Below are positions 37,325 through 48,736 of a stretch of DNA of 64,000 nt, piece by piece. The notes under the pieces were generated by a model, which saw nothing but the letters and a program-made list of their open reading frames with translations, was not told the DNA's origin and ran no database searches. The stretch's first letter is position 1. Every line of letters begins with the position of its first letter. The stretch lies in NCBI GenBank assembly GCA_031772625.1, contig CM062816.1:630571269-630635268 (forward strand), written 5' to 3'. Source of the DNA: Pinus tabuliformis. Lineage: Eukaryota; Streptophyta; Pinopsida; Pinales; Pinaceae. A program made the translations under genes and the position numbers.

Positions 37325-38800
37325 TGTTGGAAATAATACTGAGAGCGGGGGGGTGAATCAGTATTATCAGATTAATCAAACTTTTTAAATGCTCAGAAAC
37401 ATATACGCTACTTCAGTTAAGTGAACCAGCGTGTACACGCTACTGTGACGAAGTAAAACAGCGTATAAGAAGAAAACTCACAATTTAGTTAACTTATTCT
37501 TCAATTAAGTGCATCAGGGCATTATTCACCACATTAACAGTAAACATGTGCAGTATAACAGAACAGATAAAAAGCCACACACATGAACACCAAGATATAA
37601 GGTGGAAACCCAATGTGGGTGAAAACCACCTGCTGCAAGTTGTCTCTATCTTTCTTTAATATGAAACTTCAGTTTACAATCTTTTGTACTGGTGCAGCCT
37701 TATACCAGTACGCAGGCTACAACCTGCAGAAGGCTACAACCTTCTCTCGTTCTCCAAACTTCCTTGGAAGGGAGCTCCAACCCCCTTTGCTCTTGTACTA
37801 GCCAAGATACTAGTACGTAGGTGCTGACCTACAATCTTCCTTCTTTCAGATATCACTTTTCATACATTTTCAGACTTGGATATTCCTGAAGCACAATATT
37901 ACAATCTGAAGACCACAAATCATTCAATTTCCACAACTGATCATTGAAGCATAACCAAACTTTGAATCACTGAACCACTGAACCCTGTCAATCACCAGTT
38001 ACCAGAACACAGAGCAGTCTACAGAACTCTGCAATAACAGTCAGACCCCACTGTAAACCCCAAATCAAGCTTCAAAAGATATACGCTACTTCAATGAGCA
38101 AAACCCGCGTATACACGCGCTTTTACCGAAGCCAACCTGCGTACAGATCTAAAAATAAACTTTCTCAATTTGCAGCTGTACCAGACATTAGTTAGATCCA
38201 AAATGTAACATTGCGACGATATGCAGATCTAGAAATACGCATAATCAACCATATCATGATAGTGCATTTCAAACCATTAGATCCCGATCTATCCTTAGAT
38301 CTAGTCTTCCATCAACCGATGTGATCTCTCCTTGGCTTAGATCAAGCAACCCAGAACCTGCATATCAGATCTCTTTCTCTCTTAGATATTCAAGCCTTGT
38401 CGAAAGATGATCTTGCCTAATGATCTTCTTCTCCTTATATAGTCTTAGGCCTAGTTCAATACCAAGAGCCAAAACCATAGTAACACAATACCATCAACTT
38501 CAAAACTAGGGATCGACACGCCCGTCGAGACATAATGGTCCGAAATCATAGGCACAACTTCCAAGGACTAACCACCATGGACCAAAGGAACCTTTCCACA
38601 TACACGCGCTTTTTATGAATCTAACTAGCGTGTACACGCGACTTGGGCTTAACGAAACGACGTGTATGAGCTTCCTTGGCATGCTGTACTGAGATCTGTC
38701 TTCTGATTAAGTTGCCATCACCTGTACCAACCTCTGAGCACCTGTACCATCCTCTGAGTGAGTTGCCATCAAGGACAACACTTGAATCATAATGCCAACA
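37325..38800 (-). repeat. Young copia 3' LTR
   Basis: TGTTGG...CCAACA ends, 1476 bp. It contains clusters of the palindromic motif GCGTGTACACGC and its relatives at 37401-37470, 38080-38144 and 38600-38670. Plus-strand open frames inside it (for example 37613-37801) are LTR shadows repeated in the other LTR. Confidence 0.92.
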
Positions 38801-38814
38801 ATCTCCCCCTTTGG
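38801..38814 (-). other. Polypurine tract of the young copia
   Basis: In element sense CAAAGGGGGAGAT directly precedes the 3' LTR (plus strand ATCTCCCCCTTTG). Confidence 0.85.
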
Positions 38815-39607
38815 ACTTGATGGCAACCACCACACCAAGTTACTCTCCCCCTTTGACATCAAGGGCAAAGGGCTGTGCTCCCCCTGAGGACATGCTGATA
38901 CCTCTGCTTGGCTGTGCTGACTCATGCTCCCCCTGACAGTAGGCCAGATCTGAAAAAGATGTTCTTCAACAAGAACCAAGACTTATACACCATAAGGGAC
39001 CTTCCTATCACCAAAAGACTCAATACATACATCCATACTCCCTACCAAGAGGGGACATATCAGAAACAACCAATTATATTACAGCATTCATCCCAGGCAT
39101 AGTGGGGAAACCAACATAGGCCGTTACATGACCTTGACACCATAAAAGAGATATGACAAGAGAGATACATGACATAGAGACAATAGATCTAGACCAAGAC
39201 TTAGGAAAGACACCAGCAGCATCTGATAAACATCTTGTTAGATCAGCAACCGGAATTTCTTTCTAAGCTCCTTCTCCTGAAACCAACAACCAAAACATCT
39301 GAATGCCAACAATGCTTTATGAGACTTTTGAGCTGCTCCCCCTGAACCTGTGCCTGTTGCACTCCCTGAAACTGTGCCTGAAGAATTCTGACATTCCTAT
39401 TGCTGTTCAGAACTTCAGAGTTTTCTCTTGCTGTTCAGAACTTCATATACGCGTTTTATCCTGTATAAAACAGCGTATGTACGCGGATGTTCTTTCTGCA
39501 ACAAGCGTCCAGCATACACGCGACTTACCCAGCATGAATCCGCGTGTATACGCTCATATCCCTTCCGTAACCTGCGTATACCAACTTTTCTGTAGAACAA
39601 ACAAACT
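38815..39607 (-). other. Copia 3' untranslated internal region
   Basis: Noncoding sequence between the pol stop and the polypurine tract. It has several CTCCCCCTGA-type repeats and a further cluster of GCGTATAC/TACACGCG motifs at 39446-39588. The plus-strand frame 39303-39878 is antisense shadow. Confidence 0.6.
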
Positions 39608-41833
39608 TCAACAACAGGATGAAGCATCAACTACTCCCAGCTTTTGTCTGAGATATTCAAAAGTTTCCCTGGGCAGTGGTTTTGTGAGAATATCAGCAAC
39701 TTGCTCCTTAGAAGGAACATACTCCAACTTGACCTTCTGCTCAAGCACTTGTTCCCGAAGAAAATGGTACTTGATTGGTATGTGCTTGGTCTTTGAGTGC
39801 ATGACAGGATTCTTTGAAATGCTGATTGCACTTGTATTATCACATAAGATAGAGACAGGTGGAGTGCAAGTGATTTGAAAGTCCTGCAAGGTCTGCATCA
39901 TCCAAAGAAGTTGTGTGCAACAAGATGCTGCAGCCACATATTCTGCTTCAGCTGTAGATAAGGCAATCGAACTTTGTTTCTTGCTGAACCAAGATACTAA
40001 TCTGGAACCCATGAAGAAAGCACCTCCACTTGTGCTTTTCCTATCATCCACACTTCCAGCCCAATCTGCATCTGTGTAAGCATGAAGAGTGAGATTAGTA
40101 TTTCTAGGATACCATAAGCCATAGTTTTGGGTCCCTTGAAGATATTTGAAGATTCTTTTGACTGCCTGAAGATGAGTTTCCTTTGGGTTGGCTTGAAATC
40201 TTCCAACCATTCCTACTGCATGTGTAATATCTGGTCGAGTACCTGTCAAATAAAGCAAACTCCCAATCATGGATCTATAAGTGGGTTGGTGAACTGCTGC
40301 TGATTCATCATTTGCACTGAGGCTGCATCCTGTAACCATGGGTGTACATACTGGCTTTGACTCTTCCATGCCATACTTCTTCAAGATCTGCTTGAGGTAT
40401 TTGGTTTGAGACAAGAAGATACCTCCTTCATTTTGTTGGATTTGCAATCCAAGAAAATATGTCAATTCTCCAAGAAGTGACATTTCGAATTCTTTCTGCA
40501 TAACCAAGGCAAAGTTTTGACTCATGGTCTCTTCATTGCTGCCAAAAATAATATCATCTACATAAACAACAAGAATTAGCAATTTGTTATTTTCAACTTT
40601 TATATAGAGATTGCTATCTGCTGATCCTTTTGAAAAACCTTGTTGGTGAAGATATTTGTCCAACCGATAGTACCAAGCCCTTGGAGCTTGTTTGAGCCCA
40701 TAGAGTGCCTTTTTCAATCTGCATACAAGATTTGGATCATTTCCAAGAATGAACCCATCTGGCTGCTCAATATATACTTCTTCTTCTAAGTCTCCATTCA
40801 GGAAGGCTGATTTCACGTCCATTTGAAATACCTTGAAGTTTTGAAAGCTTGAGAGAGCAAGGAACATTCGGATGGCCTCTAGTCTTGCCACAGGAGCAAA
40901 GGTCTCTTCAAAATCTATTCCTTCTTGCTGTGCATACCCTTTACAAACAAGTCTGGCCTTGTTTCTAATTACTTCTCCATTTTCATTTAACTTATTCTTG
41001 AAGACCCATTTTGTTCCTATTACATTCTTATCTTTTGGTCTAGGAACTAATTCCCAAGTGTTGTTCCTTTCGATTTGCTCAAGTTCTTCATCCATTGCTT
41101 TGACCCAACATTCATCTTTGCATGCTTCTTTCACATTTTGTGGTTCAATGGAGGAGAGTAGAGCCAAGTAGCTTGAAGCTTCTGCAAGTGTCCTTCTTGT
41201 TTGTACTCCTGCTTCTTTCTGCCCCACAATCTGAGTTTCTGGATGATTCTTTTGGACATATCTGGATGGAGTCTTCTCTTCCGTTCTTGTCTGCTCCTCT
41301 GGTTCTTCTTGAGATTCTTCTTCTTCTTGAGGTTCTTCTTCTTCATTATTTCGCCTTTGAGAGTAACCTTCATCTTCTTCAATGTCTTCATGATGAACTT
41401 GCCTAGGAATATATCCCTTCTCATCAACCACTATATCAATACTGTCAACAATTCTGCCAAGTCTTTTATTGTAGCACTTGTATGCTTTGCTATGTGGAGA
41501 ATAACCAAGAAGAATGCCCTCATCTGCTCTAGGTTCAAGTTTGCCAAGTTGCTCATCAGTATTCTTGATATAACATTTGCTCCCAAAGATTTTGAAGTGC
41601 TTCACGGAAGGAGTTTTACCACTCCAAAGCTCATGTGGTGTTTGAGTGCTGTTTACTCGGACATTTGTTTTGTTAAGAATAATGACAGCAGCATGTGCAG
41701 CTTCACCCCAGAAGGTTGCAGGAGTACCTGATTCATCGAGCATAGCACGAGCCATTTGTTGAATAGTTCTGTTCATTCCTTCTTGCTGCATCAAGATAAC
41801 TTTTTGAGGTGGATGCTTGAGAGGTTTCTCCAT
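39608..41833 (-). pseudogene. Copia pol part: integrase end, reverse transcriptase, RNase H
   Basis: One open minus-strand frame of 741 codons. It starts within the integrase C-terminal half ([36 protein letters not shown], the GKTPS-type region), passes an acidic linker, then has a full copia reverse transcriptase ([28 protein letters not shown], the YVDD box in [11 protein letters not shown]) and RNase H ([27 protein letters not shown], ending in ADILTKPLP). The protease and the integrase catalytic core that should precede it are absent from the element. Kept as a fossil of an incomplete polyprotein. Confidence 0.9.
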
Positions 41834-42128
41834 TATAGCCCAAACCTGTCTTGTTTAGAGGAGACCGCTGCACACTGATAATCTCATCCAAAGTTTCAGA
41901 TCCTTTGACAAATTTAAGATTAATAGCTTTTGTTTTCTCAATTTCTTTTCTAAGACCAACAATTTCACCTTCTAGTTTTTCAAGATGTTTTTCCTTTTCA
42001 TCAATCTGAAATTGCAAAGTATCAATGATCACATTCTTTTCTTCTATGCCTCTCTTGAGTCTAGTGATTTCATTATAGAGATTATCCACATCTACAGCAT
42101 CCTCATAATCATCATCTTCAAATGCCAT
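41733..42128 (-). pseudogene. Copia gag C-terminal coiled-coil part
   Basis: A minus-strand frame with a heptad-rich Glu/Lys/Ile region (EITRLKRGIEEKNVIIDTLQ) and a following Ser-rich linker lies between gag and the pol part. The older copia at 2610-4085 has a similar coiled coil in the same place. Confidence 0.6.
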
Positions 42129-43069
42129 TAACAGCTTATATTTATTACCTTGTTCATCTTCATCACTGTTTGATAAGCCATCACTATCTTCATGGGTGTA
42201 GTAACTTTTCTTATTTGCACTTTGTTTCTTGTTCCATCTAGCAGGTTCTTTTCCTTTATCCTTATAAGGACATTTTCAGCATAATGACCTACTCTTCCAC
42301 AAGCAAAGCATTTGAAAGGTAGCTTACCTCTGAACCTTCGAGCACCCCTTTGAAGATTTCTGACAAAATTTGATTCTTCTTCCTCTTCTTCTGGAACATG
42401 GCTTGCTTCATAGTAATCTTCTTTTCTTGATGCCTTAAAAGCAGCTTCCCTTCTGTCTGATGGACCTCCCTTTCTCATTTCATAAGCAGTTAGAATTCCA
42501 TGTAACTGAGACATAGTGAGAACTTTGAGATTTTCCTTTTCTTCTATTGCAGATACTTTAGATTCAAACTTGGGGGATAATGATCTTAGAATCTTTTGAA
42601 CTACTATAGTCTCTTTTATTTCTTCACCCAAATTTTTCATACAATTAACAATCTCATCTACCCGAAGAAAATAATTAGCCACACTTTCATCATTATACAT
42701 CTTGAGGGTCTCATATTGAATCCTGAGAGTTTGAAGTTTAGCTTCCTTTACCTGTTCATCTCCTTCATAGCTAGTGATCATTTTGTCCCATATCTCTTTT
42801 CCTGATTTGAAGTGCATGACCTTCATGAATTCTGTTTGAGATATACTTCCTAATAGAGTACTGACTGCTTTTGCATTTGTTTCATATGCTTTTTTCTCAG
42901 CTGGATCTGTAGGAGTAGCTGAAGGAAAAGCATAGCCTGTTTCTACAATGTCCCAAACTTCTGTACCAAGAGATTGAAGATATGCAGTAACTCTTACCTT
43001 CCAATAATTGAAATTTGTTCCATCAAAAACCGGTGGCCTGATTGATGCTTCTTTCTCGTAGTTGCTCAT
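42128..43069 (-). pseudogene. Copia gag (UBN2 type, CCHC knuckle)
   Basis: A frame of 313 codons starting MSNYEKEASIRPPVFDG, with the DUF4219-like start (FNYWKVRVTAYLQSLG), the UBN2 gag domain (IRYETLK-type helix, NCMKNLGEEIKE, RSLSPKFESKVSAIEE, KGGPSDRREAAFK) and the start of a CCHC knuckle CFACGRVGHYAENV. It follows the primer site by about 45 bases. Closely related to the gag relic at 2610-4454. Treated as part of an incomplete element. Confidence 0.9.
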
Positions 43070-43114
43070 GATGAATGATCTTCCTTCAAGCGATCAAGCT
43101 TCTCTGAAGGACCT

Positions 43115-43126
43115 GCTCTGATACCA
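43115..43126 (-). other. Primer-binding site (initiator-Met tRNA)
   Basis: Minus-strand TGGTATCAGAGC, two bases inside the 5' LTR. This is the standard primer site of plant copia elements. Confidence 0.9.
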
Positions 43127-43128
43127 AT

Positions 43129-44604
43129 TGTTGGAAATAATACTGAGAGGGGGGGGTGAATCAGTATTATCAGATTAATCAAACTTTTTAAATGCTCAGA
43201 AACATATACGCTACTTCAGTTAAGTGAACCAGCGTGTACACGCTACTGTGACGAAGTAAAAACAGCGTATAAGAAGAAAACTCACAATTTAGTTAACTTA
43301 TTCTTCAATTAAGTGCATCAGGGCATTATTCACCACATTAACAGTAAACATGTGCAGTATAACAGAACAGATAAAAAGCCACACACATGAACACCAAGAT
43401 ATAAGGTGGAAACCCAATGTGGGTGAAAACCACCTGCTGCAAGTTGTCTCTATCTTTCTTTAATATGAAACTTCAGTTTACAATCTTTTGTACTGGTGCA
43501 GCCTTATACCAGTACGCAGGCTACAACCTGCAGAAGGCTACAACCTTCTCTCGTTCTCCAAACTTCCTTGGAAGGGAGCTCCAACCCCCTTTGCTCTTGT
43601 ACTAGCCAAGATACTAGTACGTAGGTGCTGACCTACAATCTTCCTTCTTTCAGATATCACTTTTCATACATTTTCAGACTTGGATATTCCTGAAGCACAA
43701 TATTACAATCTGAAGACCACAAATCATTCAATTTCCACAACTGATCATTGAAGCATAACCAAACTTTGAATCACTGAACCACTGAACCCTGTCAATCACC
43801 AGTTACCAGAACACAGAGCAGTCTACAGAACTCTGCAATAACAGTCAGACCCCACTGTAAACCCAAAATCAAGCTTCAAAAGATATACGCTACTTCAATG
43901 AGCAAAACCCGCGTATACACGCGCTTTTACCGAAGCCAACCTGCGTACAGATCTAAAAATAAACTTTCTCAATTTGCAGCTGTACCAGACATTAGTTAGA
44001 TCCAAAATGTAACATTGCGACGATATGCAGATCTAGAAATACGCATAATCAACCATATCATGATAGTGCATTTCAAACCATTAGATCCCGATCTATCCTT
44101 AGATCTATTCTTCCATCAACTGATGTGATCTCTCCTTGGCTTAGATCAAGCAACCCAGAACCTGCATATCAGATCTCTTTCTCTCTTAGATATTCAAGCC
44201 TTGTCGAAAGATGATCTTGCCTAATGATCTTCTTCTCCTTATATAGTCTTAGGCCTAGTTCAATACCAAGAGCCAAAACCATAGTAACACAATACCATCA
44301 ACTTCAAAACTAGGGATCGACACGCCCGTCGAGACATAATGGTCCGAAATCATAGGCACAACTTCCAAGGACTAACCACCATGGACCAAAGGAACCTTTC
44401 CACATGCACGCGCTTTTTATGAATCTAACTAGCGTGTACACGCGACTTGGGCTTAACGAAACGGCGTGTATGAGCTTCCTTGGCATGTTGTACTGAGATC
44501 TGTCTTCTGATTAAGTTGCCATCACCTGTACCAACCTCTGAGCACCTGTACCATCCTCTGAGTGAGTTGCCATCAAGGACAACACTTGAATCATAATGCC
44601 AACA
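43129..44604 (-). repeat. Young copia 5' LTR
   Basis: Almost identical to 37325-38800, same length. It is followed by the target duplication AGAAA at 44605-44609. Confidence 0.92.
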
Positions 44605-44609
44605 AGAAA

Positions 44610-45250
44610 TATTCTATGAGGATCAATACATATGCCATTTTTGGATACAATAGACCCTAAAATATTTCCTTGATTTAGAGTGAAATAAGGTTTATTTGGA
44701 TTTAGTGAACTTCCATACTTGTTGCAACGTTCAAAGGTCTATTTCAATTCATGCAAATGGTTGCTTCTTTTCTTGGAGTAAACAGTTATGTCATCCAATT
44801 AAACAACAACAATTTTATTTATCATACCCTTGGAGGCTATGCCCATGGCTGGTTGCAAGGTTGCCCCTATGTTTATTAAACCAAAAGGCATTTTCAGATA
44901 GGCATAGGATCCCCATTTAGTCTTGAACGTAGTCTTTAACCTATCATTTGAGTGGACCATGATCTGGTTATACCCTAAAAACCATCAAGAAAACACATTA
45001 ATTCGGAACCAGCTACTAATTGTAGTATTTGTTCTATGGTCAGTAATGGGAAATTGTCCTTCTAACAATCTTTACTGAGATTTCTAAAATCTATGCAAAT
45101 ACAAATATCACCATTTTTCTGCCTGTCAAGTACTAAGTATGAAACCCATTTTTAATTCCTAACAAGAAAGATAATCTTGGATTTAAGGAGTTTATTTAGC
45201 TCATACTTGATTTGGCTTTCTAGATTGGGGTGATTTTTCTTTAAATTTTT
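44610..45250 (-). pseudogene. Ty3 reverse transcriptase relic
   Basis: In element sense the region shows CIDFRNLSKD, the FLDGF-type palm motif, NQIMVHSNDRLKTTFKTKWG, KMPFGLINIGATLQPAM and a degenerate YLDD region near 44790. These are Ty3/gypsy reverse transcriptase blocks. The copia insertion at 44604 interrupts the domain, and the rest continues left of 37325 to about 36900. It is broken. Confidence 0.75.
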
Positions 45251-46145
45251 TTTTACTGGTTTGTCATTAGACATCATCGGGATGGTGTGTTGTATAGTCG
45301 AGGTATCATGTGTTTTAAGATCGTCGTAGGTCCAAAAAAATATACCTTTATACTTTTTAATAAATGAATGAAGGATAATCTCTCATGAGGTTAGAGACCA
45401 GGTCCTAAATTGATGTTTTCGGGTTTGATATCAGTTCCAATGTTTACTAGTTCAAACATTAATATTTAAATTTGGAGTTTAGAATTAGCAACCTTCTTAA
45501 ATCTGCATTTTAGATAATAAATATCTTCAAGATTCACCATAGATTTAGGTATGGGATTTTCATTGGATTTTTGTTTCAAATGACTGTCATGTTCGGTTTC
45601 ATCAATTATATGATCATCATATGATCCTTCGGATGTTAAAATTATTAGGATATCTTCATCGTTACTAAACACCTGCCAATTGGTGATATTATCAGGAATT
45701 GATGGTTGAAAAGTTAATTCTATAGAAAACCTATCTGGATTGTAGCCTTCTATAGAATGTCAGCACTTGCATTTTGAAGTCTAGGAATAAGAGAAATATT
45801 AAATGCTAAAAAATGTGAAGTAAGGTCCTGAACCAATGATTGGTAATGTTTTAAGTTTCTAGAGAGACAAACATGGTGTTTCTTACCTATTTGATAACAA
45901 TTTCATAATCCCCAAATACATAAATATATGTGATATCAAGACCTATTTCTTTATACGAACCTTCGATCAGTGACTTATATTTAGCAGTATTGTTAGTGCA
46001 TTCAAATTCCAACCTACATGCTAACATTTATTTTCTCCTTCTGGACTAATTAATCTACAACTGCCTCCCACACAATCATTCGATTTAGACCCATCAAAAT
46101 CTAATGTCTAAAATAAATATATAACTAATGATTTATCTACAAGAT
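45251..46145 (-). other. Ty3 interior between protease and reverse transcriptase
   Basis: A linker region of the element with only short open frames (for example 45466-45672, acidic). No separate domain was recognised. Confidence 0.4.
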
Positions 46146-46708
46146 TTATAAATTTGGAATAATATGTTTGAGAACAGTTCTCAATCGGAAAAGTAATAGA
46201 GTTATCCAAAAAAGTGACTCTTTTGCATTGAAATTTCCTAAAAACTGACTCAATGGAGTAGTTTCCAATGGTGTATTGTTAAAATCTATTGGTTCATTTT
46301 CATCTTCAAAATCAGTTACTATATGCTTCAAATGTTTTTCTCGGTCAATTTTGATTTGATTTAGCTTTCCATTGTAAGGGAACCAGCTATGAGAGCAGTC
46401 TGTTGCAAATAACCATGAAGCTTCTTGTACCAATCCCTACTAAGAATCAAACCATAAAATTCAGGAATATCAACAACTAGTATGTCGATTACTTGACAAA
46501 CTTTTGGATTATAAGAGAGTCTAATGTTGACTAAATTCATTTCCCCTAAAACATCAATTTGTTTTCTATCAAGTTGGACAATGTGAACAATAGACTTTTG
46601 GGGTGAGACATTTATTTTTGTACAGAATGATCTTTGCATTACGTTTAAAGAACCCCCTGAGTCTATTAAGAAGTTGTTCATATTTTTATTAATGATTTCA
46701 TAATTCAA
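46146..46708 (-). pseudogene. Ty3 aspartic protease relic
   Basis: The active-site block NNFLIDSGGSLNVMQ (DSG motif) lies near 46660, then YGLILSRDWYKKLHGYLQ and a CSHSWFPYNGKLNQIKIDRE block near 46400. In plant Ty3 elements the last two blocks form the protease end and the link to reverse transcriptase. It is broken. Confidence 0.7.
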
Positions 46709-46729
46709 GAGGAAAGGGGGAGTGTGTGA

Positions 46730-48660
46730 GTTATATCTATCACAAATTAAGATAACATCAATGGAATCAACCTTGTTTGATGAATCATTAGGAGGCTAAC
46801 CCATTCCTCTAGAATATTTGGATATAACAACAATAGGAATAGGAGAAGCGGGAACTACATTCAATTATTTGAGTAAAATATTTCGCTGATGTTTAAGCTT
46901 ACTGAGCTGACCAAGAGAGATATTTTCTCTAGCTTTCTTCATGTCCTCCACTATGTTATATTCCATAGTATATGCAACTACCAAGGTTTCAGATAAGGAT
47001 GGAGGATTAGATGATGATGGGGTCGGTTGAGGAGATGTAGAAGAAGTGTTTTTATTGACCACTTTATCCTTGGTAGTAGAGGTTGAAGACTCTTTATTTT
47101 GGGTTGATTGTACATAATCAGTAGGGACTTTACTCCTAGTGCTAATGGGTAAATCTTCTTTCTCATCTTCATTATCAGAAGAAGGTAGGATAAAATTCCA
47201 CATGTCATGTACTTCAACCAATTTTTCATCTTCAGATTCATTAGTAGATAATGTTGTTTCTTCATCATCTTCATCCAAATCAGACTCATCGTTAGCTATT
47301 GTATTTGGAGGTTGAGGATTAGATGTCTAATTTCCCTTGAATGATCTAAAAGGATTTTTAGAAGAGGACTCAAATACCTATTTCTTAATTTCTACCATCT
47401 TATTAGACATGGTTTCAGGGACATTTTGTGAGCCTTCAAGATTGATGGGATCCATAGGGGATTTCTTCTTTGATTCATCCTTAAATGTACCCTTATTCAT
47501 TTTTATTTCTTCTTGGGCAGTGTTCTTTTCTAATGAAATTATTATCTTTTCTATAGACATGGCTTCGTTCATGTTTTCTATTAAAGTAGCCTTATTGGCT
47601 CTATCCACAAAAATCACTATATTGTAAGTTAGAGAGGAAATGTACCATTCAATTTTTACATCAACACCAGGGCTTGATGTAGCTGGGACTTTGTTTAGCA
47701 ATTTATTAAATCTGGAATTAAAATCTTTGATCTTTTAACTTAATTTTGCTTTCAAATTAGAAAGATAATTAATAAGGGGCGTATTTGTGTGATAATCACC
47801 AAATTTAGCTATAAATTATTCCTCGAACGTGTCCCAATTAGTAATAGATCATGGCGGTAATGAAAAATACCATGAACCTGTCGACCCTTGAAGAGTGTAG
47901 GGAAAACATCTTATGACATAGTCTTCTTCAACTACTCGATTAATATTGATGGCTAACTTATAATTGTGGAGATTCTCTTCAGCATGTAATCCATCATCAG
48001 GATTAAATTTTGGTAGCTACCTTTTAGGATTTATAGGTAAAACATGGAGAGGTTATCATATTTGCATGGCTCCTAGATTGGCTCATGGTATGACTATGGA
48101 TGGGGGTTGTTGTTGTTGTCTTCCTGCCATTATTTATGTTTGGGAAGAGGTGGTCATCAAGGTTGATTGTGTCGAAGAAGAGGAAGGTTGTGTATTAGTG
48201 CTGGATGAACTGGCACAAGTACTTTGAGAAGAAGGCAAATTAATAGCAGTGAATGGAGGGAAATAAGGAGTTTGTGGTGGTGAATTTGAATAAATTTCAC
48301 TGATAGATGTTTTTGACTCAAATTTCTTAGTCTTTTTCCAAAAAAAAGGAAGAGGAAGCTCAAATGGAGGAATCCAAATATTCTCACTCTGAGAACGAGT
48401 TAAAATTCGAGTAGGTTGTAAAATAGAAGTTGCACTTCCTTCAAAAGCTTGAGATGACACATGATTTTCTAATGAAATAGAAATTTCTCATAATTTATTT
48501 ATTAAAGTCTTGACTTCAGGTGATTCTAGCTTATAATCTGAAGAGAGTACTTCCGGAAATGTTCTAGGAGGTTTAGAAGGTAATTTCCCAACTTCTTATC
48601 TAGAAATAGGAGTTTTAGATGAAGATATAGAATTTGGGGGTGGTCTTGAGGGGGAGTGAC
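46730..48660 (-). pseudogene. Ty3 gag relic
   Basis: The relic begins shortly after the primer site. It has a Ser/Pro/Thr-rich N-terminus (48460-48134), a Retrotrans_gag-like part (around GSTGSWYFSLP and NWDTFEE, near 47850), then an acidic Asp/Glu-rich linker (47278-47200) and a Ser/Thr/Pro-rich stretch. It is a fossil with many breaks. Confidence 0.6.
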
Positions 48661-48716
48661 TCTTGGAACGGGTTTTTAATTTAGTTAGAGTTATTTTTTC
48701 CATTCATAGTCAAAGG

Positions 48717-48736
48717 CCCTACTTCTAGTGCCAAAA
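48717..48736 (-). other. Ty3 primer-binding site
   Basis: Element-sense TTTTGGCACTAGAAGTAGGG directly follows the LTR end CCTCAACA. It resembles the TGGCGCTAGAAGGAGGG-type primer sites of plant Ty3 elements. Confidence 0.7.

Larger units (their letters stand above)
37325..44604 (-). mobile_element. Young Ty1/copia element inserted in the Ty3 reverse transcriptase
   Basis: The 1476-bp LTRs (37325-38800 and 43129-44604) differ by about six substitutions and two single-base length changes by eye. The element is flanked by perfect AGAAA duplications (37320-37324 and 44605-44609). The polypurine tract (38801) and Met-tRNA primer site (43115-43126) are present. The interior (4.3 kb) carries gag and an open integrase-end/reverse transcriptase/RNase H part, but protease and most of integrase are missing, so it is internally deleted with only a few breaks. 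The age is roughly 0.3-1 million years under assumed rates of 7e-9 to 2e-9. It would need another element's proteins to move. Confidence 0.92.

Noticed and set aside
37613-37801. 62-codon plus-strand frame, repeated at 43417-43605
   Set aside because: It repeats only because it lies in both LTRs of the young copia; it is antisense to the element and has no protein features.
40872-41731. Plus-strand frames opposite the copia pol
   Set aside because: They are antisense to an open reverse transcriptase/integrase-end frame with clear motifs.
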